Shown piece by piece: positions 20,078 through 31,584 of a stretch of DNA of 64,000 bases. The notes below the pieces were generated by a model. The model made no database searches, was not told the DNA's origin, and was given only the letters and a program-made list of their open reading frames with translations. The position numbers and the translations under genes are program-made. Origin of the DNA: Closterium sp. NIES-65 (lineage: Eukaryota > Streptophyta > Zygnematophyceae > Desmidiales > Closteriaceae); assembly GCA_948144175.1 (NCBI GenBank), contig CANXME010000106.1, positions 3,658,001 to 3,722,000 of the forward strand, given 5' to 3'. Each line of letters opens with the position of its first letter. Positions within the stretch are counted from its first letter, which is position 1.

Positions 20078-21930
20078 CTGCCCCCCATTTTCTGTGGCCG
20101 TTTGCGGTTCGGTACGCGGCGCATCAAATCAACCTTTACCCTAAGGTCTCCATGCCGGAGACCTCCCTACCTTTGCTGTGGATGGGGAAGGTAGGCGATG
20201 CATCTGCGTTCCATGTCTGGGGAACTCGGCCGTTTGTCCGCGACTTGTTTGCGAACAAGCTGTCCCCTCGTGCTGCTCCTTGCGTCTTTCTTGGCTTCCC
20301 CCCTGATGCGCTAGGGTGGCAGTTCTACCACCCCACCTCTTGACGTGTTCTGTCCTCCCAGGACGTCACGTTTGACGAGTCAATCCCCTACTACCGCCTC
20401 TTCCCCTACCGCACTCTGTCCCTCCCCCCGCCACCACTCTTCCTTGTGCTAGGTCCCCCCTCGGTAGACCCCCTCTCCCCTCAGGGTCCTGCACCTTCAG
20501 GTGTGTCCAAGGTAGACGCAGTCGAGCCTGTCGATGTTACTGGTGACTCTGGTGCTGCTGAGGGTGCTGAGCCTAGGGGTGCTGACTCTGGGGGTGCTGA
20601 GCGTGTGGGTGCTATGCCTGGGGGTGCTGAGCCTACGGGAGCTACTACTGGGGGTGCTGAGCCTGGGGGTGTTGAGACTGGGGGTGCTGAGCCTGGGGGT
20701 GCTGCGCCTCGAGGTACTCCGCCTGGGGGTGCTAAGCCTGGGTATGCTACGTCTGGAGGTGTTCAGCCTGGGGGTGCTACGTCTAGAGGTGCTGAGCCTG
20801 AGGTGAGGAGCCTACGGGAGCTGGGCCTGGAGGTTCCCCGGGTGCTTCGTCTCGGCAGGAGCCACTCTCTCTACAGGAGCTGCGAGAGTGATTTGCTCGG
20901 CGCTGGAGGCGTGCTGCTGGAGCTCGAGTTTCTTTGGCTGCTGAGGGTGCTGGTGCCGCGAGTCCTGGAGGTGCTCGTATTGGGAGTAGAGCTGCTGGGC
21001 CTGCAGGTACAACTGGAGCTGGAGCTGCTCAGGGTGTAGGCGATGAGGCTACTGCTCTCAGTCCTGGAGGCGTTCCTACTAGCGGTGCTACTGGTGCTAC
21101 TTGAGGTACTGGAGCTCGAGGTGCTGTTGGCGCTGGTGCTGCTGCTAGGGGTACTCGTGCTGTCCCTGCTATGTATGGAGCCACCGCGCGGCCTTGGCCG
21201 TACTTCGTTCCGCTCCTTCAGCAGGTTCTTGATCTCCCGCCTTCTACTGGTCCTCCTCCTCCCTTGGAGTGTCCAGAGCCTTTCCCCTCCCGGTTACAGT
21301 TACAGCCGGCCTCCCCACTGCCTGCTCCTTCTCCCTAAGTTGGTCCTACCGGAGGTCTTGCTGAGCATCGTGAGCCTGCGTCTCGGCCTGCGTCGCCTGT
21401 CCGTGCTGCTCGCACTAGTGGTCGCGGTTCGCGTCAGCGTCCTCCTCCTGTCCGTGACACGCACCGGATGTCTCTGCGTCCGTCCATTACTCCTCTGCGT
21501 GCCCCTTTGCCTTCTCCTCCTTAGTCCTCTCTTCCAGCTCTTGCCGACCTAGAGTCGGACTCTCTTCGTGCTTCCAGTCCTACTGTCACGCGTCTCCATG
21601 CTACTATTGTCACCGACCCTTCCTTTGAGTCCACTGCTGCGTCTGCCCTCGTTGGTGAGCTCATCGACTTTGCTGCTCGCTGTCGTCTAGACTACGCTGC
21701 TAGTCTTGTTGCTGAGTCTGCGTCTGTCTGTCCTCCGTCCGTCCGGGGTGAGTGTGCCCTTGGCACGGACGTCCTTGAGGACAGGTAGGAGAAGTTCCTG
21801 TGTCTGGCTGCTGCTTCAACTCATCTTGTGTCCGTACTGCTTACCCCTGAGGGAGACCCGGATGCACTTGACATCCCGATCCGCGCTCTTACGCGCAGGC
21901 GATAAAGGGTCCCTACTCCTCTTAGTGGCA
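20078..21930 (+). pseudogene. copia integrase 3' end and IN-RT linker (Cop-B)
   Basis: After Gyp-2 the integrase continues with PHFLWPFAVRYAAHQINL and TSLPLLWMGKVGDASAF to VFLGFPPDALGWQFYHP. TGA at 20341 interrupts it. The linker follows (VDPLSPQGPAPSGVSKVDAVEPV), then a 15-bp repeat block (20545-20800), a Gly/Ala-rich part, and the Ser/Pro-rich stretch leading to RT. Amber codons at 21786-21788 and 21923-21925 sit at Gln positions. The linker has no catalytic role known to me. Confidence 0.85.
20545..20830 (+). repeat. 15-bp tandem repeat in the Cop-B linker
   Basis: About 18 copies of GGGGGTGCTGAGCCT-like units encode Gly-Gly-Ala-Glu-Pro repeats. Confidence 0.9.
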
Positions 21931-23450
21931 CGCAGCTATGGACGCAAAGATGGCTTCCTAGAAGTCCACAGGCACCTACGTTGAGGAGGTTCCCCTGCCT
22001 CGGGCGAACATCGTTAGTGGCATGTGGATTTTCAAGGTGAAGCGGCCGCCGGGTTCTCCGCCTATCTTCAAGGCGCGGTACGTGGCTCGTGGCTTCAGTC
22101 AGCGGCAGGGAGTTGACTACTTTTAGACCTTCTCTCCCACCCTGAAGATGACCAATCTTTGGGTGCTACTGCACATAGCCGCTCAGCGCGACTACGAGCT
22201 TCACTCTCTTGACTTCAGCACTACTTTCTTGCAGGGTAGCCTGCACGAGGAGATCAGGCTGCGCCGCCCACCTGGCTTGACTGGGACTTTTCCTCCTAGC
22301 ACCCGGTGGAGCCTCCGGCAACAAGTCTAGTGTCTCGGCCAGGCACCGCGTGAGTGGCACAACACATTGAGGACTACACTTGCGGCTCTTGGGTTTGCTC
22401 CCTCTACTACCGACCCGTCGTTGTTTCTGCGCACCTACACTTCTTTGCCGCTGTTCTACATCCTCGTCTACGTCGACGACTTGGTCTTTGCCACTGCTGA
22501 CACTGGTGGACTCGCCCACGTGAAGTCCGAGCTACACAAGAGACACACGTGCACAAACCTGGGTGAACTGCGCAGCTACCTTGGCTTGCAGATCACCCGG
22601 GACAGAGCACGCCGCACCATTACCCTTACTCAGTCACTCATGGTGTAGCAGGTCCTTCAGCACTCCGACTTCACGTACTCCTCGCCTCAGGCCACTCCCC
22701 TGCCTACTCGCCACTCGCTCTCAACTCTGCCTTCGGATGAGTCCGTAGTGTCGAGTGGCCCATACCCAGAGCTTGTTGGCTGCCTCATGTACCTGATGAC
22801 CTGCACACGACCTGACCTTGCATACCCTCTTAGCATCTTGGCACGCTATGTTGCTCCTGGGAGACACCGACCAGAGCACATGGCTGCAGCTAAGAGGGTG
22901 TTGCGCTACCTGTGCAGTACGTCGGGCATGGGGCTTGTGCTTGCAGGGCAGGGTCCAGTGGTCCTCACTGGGCACTCAGACGCTTCTTGGGCTGACGACC
23001 AGGCTACGCAGCGGTCGTCATAGGGTTACACCTTCAGACTCGGTTCCGGCTCTGTCTCGTGGCGGGCTACTCGCTCGGCTTCTGTTCTTGGCTCGAGTTG
23101 TGAGGCTGAGATCTACGCTGGGGCCATGGCTGCACAGGAGCTTCGCTGGCTCACCTACCTACTAACTGACCTTGGAGAGCCGCCTTGTTCTCCTCCAGTG
23201 CTGTACGTAGACAACAAGGCCATGCTGGCCTTGTGTCGAAAGCAGAGAGTGGAGCACAGAACAAAGCTCATTGCTCTTCGCTACTTCCTTGCTCGTGAGC
23301 TACAGCAGCGTGGTCAGCTGCGTCTTGCGTACATGGCCTCTGAGGCCAACACTGCTGATATCTTTACCAAGGCACTTGCACCTTGTGATCATCAGCGCTT
23401 CTTAACTTAGCTGGGTCTTGTGCCTGCCTTACCTCACTTGCTCACCTCTT
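21931..23450 (+). pseudogene. copia reverse transcriptase and RNase H (Cop-B)
   Basis: RT runs from AAMDAKMAS through VKRPPGSPPIFKARYVARGFSQRQGVDYF and LDFSTTFLQGSLHEEIRLRRPPG to the catalytic YVDD at 22469-22480. RNase H follows with SDASWADDQATQRSS, CEAEIYAGAMAAQELRWL and YVDNKAMLAL. Amber codons at Gln positions: 22124-22126, 22646-22648, 23021-23023 and 23408-23410. TAG near 22328 replaces the Tyr of the conserved V-Y-G-L-R. The frame ends at TGA about 23450. Catalytic residues are legible but the gene is dead. Confidence 0.9.
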
Positions 23451-23666
23451 GACCTTGCTTGTACTGTTACATTTATATTTACGCCTGCTCTTGCTTGTCT
23501 AGCCTTTTATATATATGTGTACTTCTGCATGTGAGCTGGCCTTGTGGCCTTGACCTTGTGCTCGGAATGTGTGGTGACGTTGAGATCCACCCTGAGCTTG
23601 CTTTGTTTTGCTTTGCTTGACTGGTCTTGTGACCCCTAGTTCTCCCCCACTTTGCCTATAGGGATG
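23451..23666 (+). other. 3' UTR and polypurine tract of Cop-B
   Basis: Same segments as in Cop-C: TATATATG run, GAGATCCACCCTGAGC, GCTTTGCTTGACTGG, CCCCCACTTTGCC, then TATAGGGATG before the LTR. The purine tract is partly mutated. Confidence 0.78.
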
Positions 23667-23797
23667 TGTCAGAGTTATATGACAGAGCTATTGTAGGATA
23701 TAGCGAGGTAACACATATGGGGTACAGCTTTCTAGGGGTTTGCATTTGTACCCAACTTTCACTTAGTCATTCATCATTCCTCGTTCTATTTTTCTCA
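23667..23797 (+). repeat. 3' LTR of Cop-B (131 bp)
   Basis: Starts TGTCAGAGTTATATGACA, ends TTTTTCTCA, followed by AGCAC. It differs from the 5' LTR by several substitutions and two small indels. Confidence 0.93.
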
Positions 23798-23802
23798 AGC
23801 AC

Positions 23803-24540
23803 GTCCGAGGCTACCAAAAAAGTTCAATTCGAATGCGAGAGACACCGACGTCGGTCGATTCTTTGCGACCCTCGAGATTTACTATGAGGTCGTTAGCTGT
23901 ACGACCCCGACACACAATGCAATGCGGATTCGGCTCGTAGCGACACTGCTACGAGGCCCAGCGCTCGAGTGGATTTACTATAGCAACGAGGTCCAAGGCG
24001 AGGGGTCATGGACGCAGTTTCGGGAAGCGTTAATTCAATGTTCCGAACCAATCAGCTCCAGCTACATGGCGCGGCAGCATGTTCATCGGCATAAACAGTT
24101 TGGTAGTGTAACACAGTACACGCAGTAGATGGAGAGCCTCTTCAACCGAAATACCAACCTAACCGAAGGGGAAGAAACCCAAGGGTATACTGAGGGGCTA
24201 AAAATGGAAGTCCGCCGTCAGGTGATTGCCACAAACTACAACAACTACCGCGATATGGTGTGTGCAGCAGAAAGATACGATGTGCTGATGCTATGTGAAC
24301 CCAACAGACGAGGCCACGTGCCGAACTGATCATTTGGCACGAAGCGATCGGCACCACCCACGACCGCCGACGCGATGGATATCGACAAGATCGACGCGAA
24401 GCAACGGCCGACAAAATATAAGAACTGTGAATTTTGCGGCGTTGCAGGACATCGATTCTTGGAGTGTTAGAAAATGAAGAAGGCACGAGCGGAGCTGCTG
24501 GGCAACAACAGTGCGACATCCATCATGGTGAAAAAAGGAG
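23803..24540 (+). pseudogene. gypsy gag, C-terminal part (Gyp-1)
   Basis: Continues gag after Cop-B: AMRIRLVATLLRGPALEWIYYSNEV, FREALIQCSEPISSSYMARQHVHRHKQF, then TAG at 24126-24128 where Gyp-2 has CAG. The capsid end (YTEGLKMEVRRQV) and the CCHC knuckle CEFCGVAGHRFLEC (about 24428-24469) follow, with another TAG right after it. It is more diverged from Gyp-2 than the segment downstream. The particle protein is no longer encoded. Confidence 0.87.
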
Positions 24541-25201
24541 GACACGATGGCGCGAATTTAAAACGTCACGACCGGCCGCCAACAGGGAAAATCGCGGAGA
24601 CAAATGGAGGCTCCGCAAAACAAGACTCTGCACCGATCGGGAAACTCCAGCCGAACACCCCTGCTCTAAGAATATTCCCTTCAGGGGTTTTCAAGCCTTT
24701 GAAAAAATCAGGGGAGATTTTGAGGCCAAGAAAATGCCTCTAGACATTATTCAGGTACCTGAGAAGTTGGGCAAACCACTCCGGAGCGTTGAAAAGGGTC
24801 GTGCGTTCCAAGGAGTTAATATTCTCTCCCCGCAGCAGAGTGTTAAGGCTCCCAATTGCCCACAGGTGAAGCCTACACAGTTGCAAAGGCTTAAGGGAAG
24901 GTTCCAGGCCAAGACGAAGCTGAATCGGCCTCGGATAAATCCTTCTAGCCCTGCTCAGTTGGAAACTGATATGGAGTCAGCATTTTCTAGCGCAAGACCG
25001 AGGGATGATTAATTTGACGTACCCTACGATCCTATAAGCGAGGCCATCTACGGTTACTCGGAGCAGCAAAAACCACTACTACTCAAGGTGATCTGCAATG
25101 GGCGACGCCTCCAGGCAATGTTGTGTCCCACTCGGTGTGTGAGCGCAGGACGTTGGAGAAAATTGTGAGAATTTTCAGAGGAGACCAAGTTCTCGGCAAC
25201 A
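24541..25201 (+). pseudogene. gypsy spacer and protease region (Gyp-1)
   Basis: Nearly identical to 15862-16527 of Gyp-2: same Lys-rich FQAFEK, LQRLKGRFQAK blocks, same TAA after RPRDD (about 25010), same absence of an Asp-Ser/Thr-Gly active site after LQAML. I know no function for the Lys-rich segment. Confidence 0.75.
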
Positions 25202-26890
25202 ATGGTGGACAGTACGAAACTTTCCATCCACGGCGAAGCATCACTGCAGCTACACATAGGGGCGCTGAGGTGGAAGCTGACGTTGCCGATCACAAATATC
25301 AAGGGCTTAGATTTCATTGTGGGGCGAGATTTCTTGAAGCGGTTCAACCCCGAGATCGACTGGGTCAACAGGAAGGCGTGCATCTACAACAACGGGAAAC
25401 GAGTGGAGCTGCGAAGCTGGACGGATACAGGGAGCGTTCCTAAAACGACACTGGCATGGTTCGAACGGACTGTGAACGAGAGTAACACGGGTTACTTGGC
25501 ACTGGTTATGGCAGCAGCACAGGTAAAGCCGAGTTCGGAGCTACCTGCAGCAGTAAAGGAGGTGTTGGTGCAGTACAAGGAAATAGTGCCTGACGACCTA
25601 CCCGCATGTGTTCCTCCATCACGCACCCACGAGCACGAGATCGTGGAGGAACCAGCTGCGAAACCCGTCTCACGCGCACCATACCGACTGAGTCCGACCG
25701 AATTGATAGACATGAAGAAACAGATTGAATATTTACTGGACAGACAACTGATCTGCCCATCCACCTCTCCCTACGGTGCACCAGTTCTCTTCACTCCAAA
25801 AGAAGACGGCAGTTTACGGATGTGCATCGACTACCGCGCACTGAACAAACAGACAGTACAAAATAATACCCTATATCGCACATAGATGAACTACTGGACC
25901 AGCTGCGTGGTGCAACAGTCTTTTCGAAGTTGGACCTACGGCCGGATTCCTGGTAGATCAAAATGGCGGACAACTCGATCCACAAGACGGCGTTCCGTAC
26001 CAGATACGGCTCCTATGAATACTTGGTGATGCGGTTTGGACTCTGCAACGCACCAGCAATGTTCCAAACGGAGATGAATGACATCTTACGGCCCCTGTTG
26101 GACAAATGCGTGGTGGTGTACCTTGACGACATTCTTATCTACTACAAGAACATGAAGGAGCATATGGAGCATCTACGGAAGGTATTCAAGATCCTGTGGA
26201 AGAACAAGTTTTACGTGAATCTATCGAAGAGCGGCTTTGCCCTGAAGAGGGTGCAGTTTCTCGGGCACATGGTGACTGCCGAGGGCGTACACGTGGACTC
26301 GGGGAAAATCAAAGCCGTTAAGAAGTGGGAAGTACCGGAGAACGTGAAGGAGTTGCAACAGTTCCTAGGCTTCGCCAACTACTACAACAAGTTTGTGCCG
26401 TACTTCACTAAGATAGCAACGCCACCGACCGACCTACTGAAAAAGGATACGCCCTACAAATGGGATACTCCTCATCAGCAAGCCATGGAGAAGCTACAGA
26501 CAACACTGACTACAGCGCTAGTACTCATCCTACCGGACCTAGACAAGGACTGCGTGGTGGAAGCAGAGGCTAGTGACCAAGCAGTCGGAGCAGTACTGAT
26601 GCAGGATCATGGACGCGGTTTGCAGCCCATTGCCTACCTCAATAAGAAGCTACCCAAATCAGAACTAAACTACCCCATCCAGGACAAGGAAGCCTTAGCG
26701 ATAGTCATCGCCTTCAAGGCGTGGAGGTGTTACCTAGAGGGAGTCACGACTACAGTCTATACTGACCACTGCAGTCACAGCCGATGTACTCACGATGACA
26801 GATGCGGTGGTTGGACTTCCTAGAAGCTCACTTCCACTACGACATCATCTACAGGCCCAGGCTACACAACAAGGCAGACGTGTTGAGCCG
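25202..26890 (+). pseudogene. gypsy reverse transcriptase and RNase H (Gyp-1)
   Basis: Protease C-terminus and RT fingers ([22 protein letters not shown]), a frameshift near 25865, TAG at 25954-25956 at the W-Q-I Gln, then [14 protein letters not shown] and YLDD at 26119-26130. RNase H (VEAEASDQAVGAVL, YTDHCS) breaks near 26790, where a stretch corresponding to LKHLKSQPTLSRRQ is shortened and the frame changes. The RT active site is retained, but the gene is broken. Confidence 0.88.
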
Positions 26891-28373
26891 CCCCGAACAT
26901 ATAGCAGGCATCCAGCTCTACGGGATGAACCCTCTGCTTAAGGGTCTATTCCAACATGGGTACTCCGTGGACGCAGAGATCGCTACAGCACAGACGAAGA
27001 AGTTGTTACAGTGGGAGAAGGACTTAGCGGTACGAATGGGTTCAAGAAAGATTTGGGTACCGAATCACACCCCGCTACGGCAGATCCTATTGGAGGAGTT
27101 TCATGATGTACCTTACGCGGGACATTTTGGGAGCAACAAGACGTTAGCACGGATAGCAAATTATTAATATTGGCTCAAGATGGCAGCAGACGTGCAGTAG
27201 TTCGTCACCTCATGCGACACCTACCAGCAGATGAAGAGCAGCAAGCAGAAAAAAACAGGGTTACTTCAGCCTCTACCCGTATCGGAGCAACCATGGCAGG
27301 TCATAAGCCTTGACTTTCTCACAGGACTTCCTCCGACCTCACGGGGGCACGATTCCGTCCTCGTAGTCATCGATAAGTTCTCCAAAATGGGTCACTTCAT
27401 ACCAACCAACGCCACAGCTACAGCTGAAGCAACTGCTCGCCTCTTCTTTGACCGCATCATCACCATCCACGGCATCCCCGCTACACTCATCGCAGACAGA
27501 GACCCTAAATTCATGAGTAAGTTCTGGAAGGAGCTCATGGGACTGTTGGGGACAAAGCTTGCAATGTCTTCAGCATACCACCCCTAGACTGACGGGTAGA
27601 CAGAGCGACTCAATCAAGTGGTTGAACAGTTACTGCACACAGCTTGCAAGGACGACGTCAGCCACTAGGTCACACGGTTACCGACCCTAGAGTTCGCTTA
27701 TAACGACGCATCACATGCGGCCACATCAAAAACTCCTTTCTTCCTATGTTACGGACGGGAACCGCTCACACCACAGCAGCCAACCACACCGGCACACGTC
27801 AAAGCCGCACATCACTTCGTCACCACCATTCACCAGCTATGGGAGAAGACTCGGCGACGACTCACCAAGATGCGAGCCTCCTAGAAGCAGTATGCCGATC
27901 GTGAACGACGTGATCACTCAGTAGCAGTCAGAGATCAGGTGCTTCTTGACACGCGCAACTTGAACCTGTCTCACCTCCCATCCAAACTCCGGCCTCGCTT
28001 CTGTGGTCCTTTTCTCGTTGAGGCACAGGTGACACCTGTTACATTCCGCTTGCGCTTACCATATACGTGGAAGCTTCACAACGCTTTCCATGTTGAGCTA
28101 CTGAAGCCCTACAAGGACCCCAACCAACAGTTCCACGGACGCCAGCTATCGCCACCACCACCTGTTCTCATACAGGATGAACCCGAGTATGAAGTGGAGC
28201 GTGTTCACACTCATCCACGCTGCGGCCGCAAGACCCTCGAGTTCCCAATACGCTAAAAGGGATACGACCCCACTGAGGACAGTTGGGTTGTAGAAGCTGA
28301 TATGGGCAACGCACGCCGTGCTCTCAAAGACGATCTTGTCAAGCAGGGTGTATCTCACGCAACTCAGCTTTGA
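26891..28373 (+). pseudogene. gypsy integrase with chromodomain (Gyp-1)
   Basis: Integrase zinc domain (GHFGSNKTLARIA) to about 27170 with stops, then the core: DFLTGLPPTSRGHDSVLVVIDKFSKMGHF, ADRDPKFMSKFW. Amber codons lie at Gln positions 27198-27200, 27585-27587, 27597-27599 and 27882-27884, and TAG at a Trp near 27667. C-terminal KLRPRFCGPF at about 27990. The chromodomain (YEVERVHTHPRCG) has TAA at 28254-28256 where Gyp-2 has Trp. The frame ends at TGA 28371-28373. Non-functional. Confidence 0.88.
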
Positions 28374-28448
28374 GGGGGGGACGTGTGAGAGAACGACGGC
28401 TTATGCCAGCTATGCTTGCTTGCCTTTACTTTATTATGCTATTTCTAG
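28374..28448 (+). repeat. polypurine tract and truncated 3' LTR of Gyp-1
   Basis: The purine tract is followed by the LTR start TGTGAGAGAACGACGG at 28384. The LTR stops after about 65 bp at ATTTCTAG and copia RT sequence begins. The rest of the LTR is not found downstream. Confidence 0.85.
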
Positions 28449-29553
28449 GGAGACCCGGATGCACCAGACATCCCGACCCCGCGCTCTTACGCAAAGGCGA
28501 TAGAGGGTCCCTATTCCTCTCGGTGGCAAACAGCTATGGACGCAGAGATGGCTTCTTGGGAGTCCACAGGCACCTATGTCGACGAGGTTCCCCCACCTGG
28601 GGCGAACATTGTTGATGGCATGTGGATTTTTAGGGTGAAGTGGCCGCAAGGTTCTCCACCTGTCTTCAAGGTGCGTTACGTGGCTTCAGGCTTAAGCCAG
28701 TGGCAGCAAGAAGACTACTTTCAGACCTTATCTCCCACCCCGAAGACTCTTTAAGTAATGCTGCACGTTGCTACTCAGCGTGACTACGAGCTTCACTCTC
28801 TTGACTTCAGCATAGCATTCCTACAGGACAGCCTGCACGAGGAGATCTAGCTGCGCCATCCACCTGGCTATACTGAGATGTTTCCTCCTGGTACCCAGTG
28901 GAGCCTCCGGCAGCCAATCTACAGTCTCCGCCAGGCGCCCCGCGAGTGGTACGACACACTGAGGACTACGCTTGCAGCTCTTGAGGTTTGCTCCTTCCAC
29001 TGCTGACCCGTCGCTGTTTCTCCACACCGGCACTACTCTGCCGCCGATTGACATCCTCGTGTAGGTCAACAACTTGGTCTTTGCGACTGCTGACACTGTT
29101 CGATCGGCCCATGTGAAGTCAGAGCTGCAGAGGGGACCTGGGTGAGCTGCGCAACTATCTTGGCTTGCAGATTACCTGGGACAGAGCACGCCGCACCATT
29201 ACCTTGAGTCAGTTACACGTGGTGCAACAAGTCCTTCGGTGCTTGGCTTCACGTACTCCTCGCCTCAGGTAACTCCTCTGTCGACTCGCCACTTGCTCTC
29301 ACCTCTGCTTTCGGATGAGTCCGTAGAGCCAAGCGGCCCGTACTCAGAGCTTGTTGGCTGCCTCATGTACCTGATGACTTGCACTCGACCTGACCTGACA
29401 TAACCTCTTAGCATCTTGGCACGCTATGTTGCTCCTCGGAGACACCGAACAGAGCACATGGATGCAGCTAAGAGGGTGTTGCGCTACGTGTGTAGTACGT
29501 CGAGCTTGGGGCTTGTGCTTGGAGGACGGGCTCGAGTCGTCCTCAATGGTCAC
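28449..29553 (+). pseudogene. copia RT-RNase H fragment (Cop-D)
   Basis: Plus-strand copia sequence beginning at the codons for G-D-P-D-A-P-D-I-P just before RT. Recognisable pieces are AMDAEMASWESTGTYVDEVPPPGANIV, KVRYVASGLSQWQ, HSLDFS and LVGCLMYLMTCTRPDL. The YVDD tyrosine is replaced: GTGTAGGTCAACAAC reads V-stop-V-N-N. Many frameshifts and stops show old age. It ends at 29553, where the LTR of Cop-E starts. The matching 3' end of a plus-strand copia lies at 31585-31873. Confidence 0.85.
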
Positions 29554-29685
29554 TATTGAATAACTGAACAGGAATGAATGAACTAACAGTGAAATGAGTA
29601 CAAGTACCTAGCCCTAGAATTGTGTACCCCCTATAGGCTAACCCACTGTAGCCTAAACAAGCACAACATATATAATGTTTGACCC
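29554..29685 (-). repeat. 3' LTR of Cop-E
   Basis: Closely resembles the Cop-G LTRs (plus-strand GAACAGGAATGAATGAACTA, then CCCTAGAATTGTGTACC). The outer end is mutated (TATTGAATAA instead of TGTGAGAATAA), and the inner end reads GTTTGACCC. Confidence 0.85.
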
Positions 29686-29918
29686 ACCCCCATAGGCGAA
29701 GTGGGGGAGAACTAGGGGTCACAAGACCAGTCAAGGCAAAGCAAGGCAAAACAAGCTCAGGGTGGATCACAAGGATACCACACAAATTCCGAGCACAAGC
29801 AAGTGGTCACAAGACCAGTTCACATGCAGGTTTATAATAGAGCAAAAGGTATAATGATCACAACCTAGCAACAGTCAACATGCAGATATATAGATATATA
29901 GAGATCACAGTACAAACA
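29686..29918 (-). other. polypurine tract and 3' UTR of Cop-E
   Basis: ACCCCCATAGG-AAGTGGGGGAGAAC, then CTCAGGGTGGATCAC, as in the other copies, followed by an AT-rich part with TATATAG repeats. Confidence 0.75.
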
Positions 29919-31584
29919 GACTCAAGAAGTAAGCAGGTGAGGTCCAGTAGGCACAAGACCTAGAAGAGTGCAAAAGCGCTGATGGTCACAAGGCTGAAGC
30001 GCCTTGGTGAAAACATCAGCAGTGTTGGCCTCAGAGGCCACATAGCGCAGGCGAAGCTGACCACGCTGCTGCAGCTTTCGAGCAAGGAAGTAACGCAGAG
30101 CAATGTGCTTCGTTCTGTGCTCCTGTCTGTGCTCCTCACACAAGGCAATGGCTGCCTTGTTGTCGATGTACAGCAGTGGAGGAGAACGAGGCTGCTCTCC
30201 AAGGTCGGTCAGCAAGTAGGTGAGCCAGCGTAGCTCGTGGGACCCCATGGCTGTGGCGTAGATCTCAGGTCACAACTGGAGCTAAGAACAGAAGAAGAGC
30301 GAGTAGAACGCCAAGAAACAGTACCAGAGCCAAGACTGAAAGAGTAGCCCTGAGACGACCGCTGAGTAGCCTGGTCGTTAGCCCAAGAAGCATCTGAGTA
30401 CCCAGTCAGAACAACTGGGACTCGCCCTCCAAGCACTAGCCCCATGCCCGACGTACTGCACAAGTAGGGCAACACCCTCTTAGCTGCATCCATGTGCTCC
30501 TTCCGTTGACGGCCGGGAGCGACATAGCGTGCAAGAATGCTGAGAGGGTATGCAAGGTCAGGTCGAGTGCAGGTCATCAGGTACATGAGGCTCTACGGAC
30601 TCATCCGAAGGCAGAGCTGAGAGCGTGTGACCGGTAGGCAGAGGAGTGGGCTGAGGCGAGGAGTACGTGAAGCGGAAGCGCTGAAGGACCTGCTGCACCA
30701 TGTGTGATTGAGTCAAGGTGATGGTGCGGCGTGCTGTGTCCCAGGTGATTCGCAAGCCAAGATAGCTTGTCAGTTCACCCAGGTCTGTGCACGTGTGTCT
30801 CTTCTGCAGCTCCGACTTCACGTAGGCGAATGCCGCAGTGTCAGCAGTGGTAAAGACCAAGTCGTCGACCTACATAAGGACGTAGAACGGCGGCAGTGAG
30901 GTGTCGGTGCGTAGAAACAGCGACAGGTCAGCAGTAGAAGGCGCGAACCCAAGAGCCGCAAGTGTAGTCCTCAGTGTGTCGTGCCACTCACGAGGCGCCT
31001 GGCGGAGACCGTAGACTGGCCATCGGAGGCTCCACTGGGTACCAGGAGGGAACGACCCAGTGAAGTCAGGTGGGCGGCGCAGCCAGATCTCCTCGTGCAA
31101 GCTGCCCTGTAGAAAAGAAGTGCTGAAGTCAAGCGAGTGGAGCTCGTAGTCACGCTGAGCGGCGACGTGCAGCAGAACCCGAAGAGTGGTCATCTTCGAG
31201 GTCGGGGAGAAGGTCTGGAAGAAGTCAACTCCCTCTCGCTGACTGAAGCCTCGTGCAACGTAACGCGCCTTGAAGAAAGGCGGAGAGCCCGACGGCCGCT
31301 TCACCCTGAAAATCCACATGCCACTGACGATGTTCGCCCCAAGTGGGGGAACCTTGTCGACGTAGGTGCCTGTGGACTTCCAGGAAGCCATCTCTATGTC
31401 CATGGCCCACTGCCACTGGGAGGAGTAAGGACCGGCCATCGCCTCTGCGTAAGAGCGTGGGGTCGGGATGTGTGGTGCATCCGGGTCTTCCTCAGGGGCA
31501 ACAAGCATGGACACAAGATGGGGCAAATCGGCAGCAAAGCACTCAAACTCGTCTTGCCTGTCCTCAAGGACGTCCGTGCCAAAC
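29919..31584 (-). pseudogene. copia reverse transcriptase and RNase H (Cop-E)
   Basis: Reading from 31526 down: HIPTPRSYAEAM, VKRPSGSPPFFKARYVARGFSQREGVDFF, LDFSTSFLQGSLHEEIWLRRPPDF. At the active site TAG (30870-30872) replaces the Tyr of YVDD. RT continues to about 30560. RNase H (YSDASWANDQATQRSS, YIDNKAAIAL) ends at TGA 29922. Frames change at about 30560 and 30250. The catalytic Asp pair is still readable. Confidence 0.87.

Larger units (their letters stand above)
4509..23797 (+). mobile_element. Ty1/copia element Cop-B with two nested insertions
   Basis: Full-length plus-strand copia: LTRs at 4509-4637 and 23667-23797, flanked by the exact 5-bp target duplication AGCAC (4504-4508 and 23798-23802). 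Cop-C (4771-10879) sits in its leader and Gyp-2 (14006-20077) in its integrase gene. Without the two insertions it is about 7.1 kb. The LTRs differ at several substitutions and two small indels, so it is older than the elements nested in it. Confidence 0.95.
3511..28448 (+). mobile_element. Ty3/gypsy chromovirus-like element Gyp-1, split by Cop-B
   Basis: Plus-strand gypsy with a 5' LTR at 3511-3882, the start of gag at 4313-4508, then Cop-B inserted at 4509-23797. Gag resumes at 23803 and is followed by spacer, protease, RT, RNase H, integrase and chromodomain to 28373. A 3' LTR is cut off after 65 bp at 28448, where unrelated copia sequence begins. Removing Cop-B and one AGCAC copy restores alignment with Gyp-2 across the junction. 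Many stops and frameshifts make it a dead copy. Confidence 0.92.
29554..31584 (-). mobile_element. Ty1/copia element Cop-E, 5'-truncated
   Basis: Minus-strand copia with 3' LTR, purine tract, 3' UTR, RNase H and RT, ending just upstream of RT at about 31583. There the sequence switches to the plus-strand 3' end of Cop-D. No 5' LTR or target duplication is visible. It probably inserted into Cop-D and later lost its 5' part together with some Cop-D sequence. Confidence 0.85.

Noticed and set aside
23666..23887. Short frame across the Cop-B/Gyp-1 boundary as a host gene
   Set aside because: It reads through the Cop-B 3' LTR into Gyp-1 gag; the boundary and target duplication explain it.
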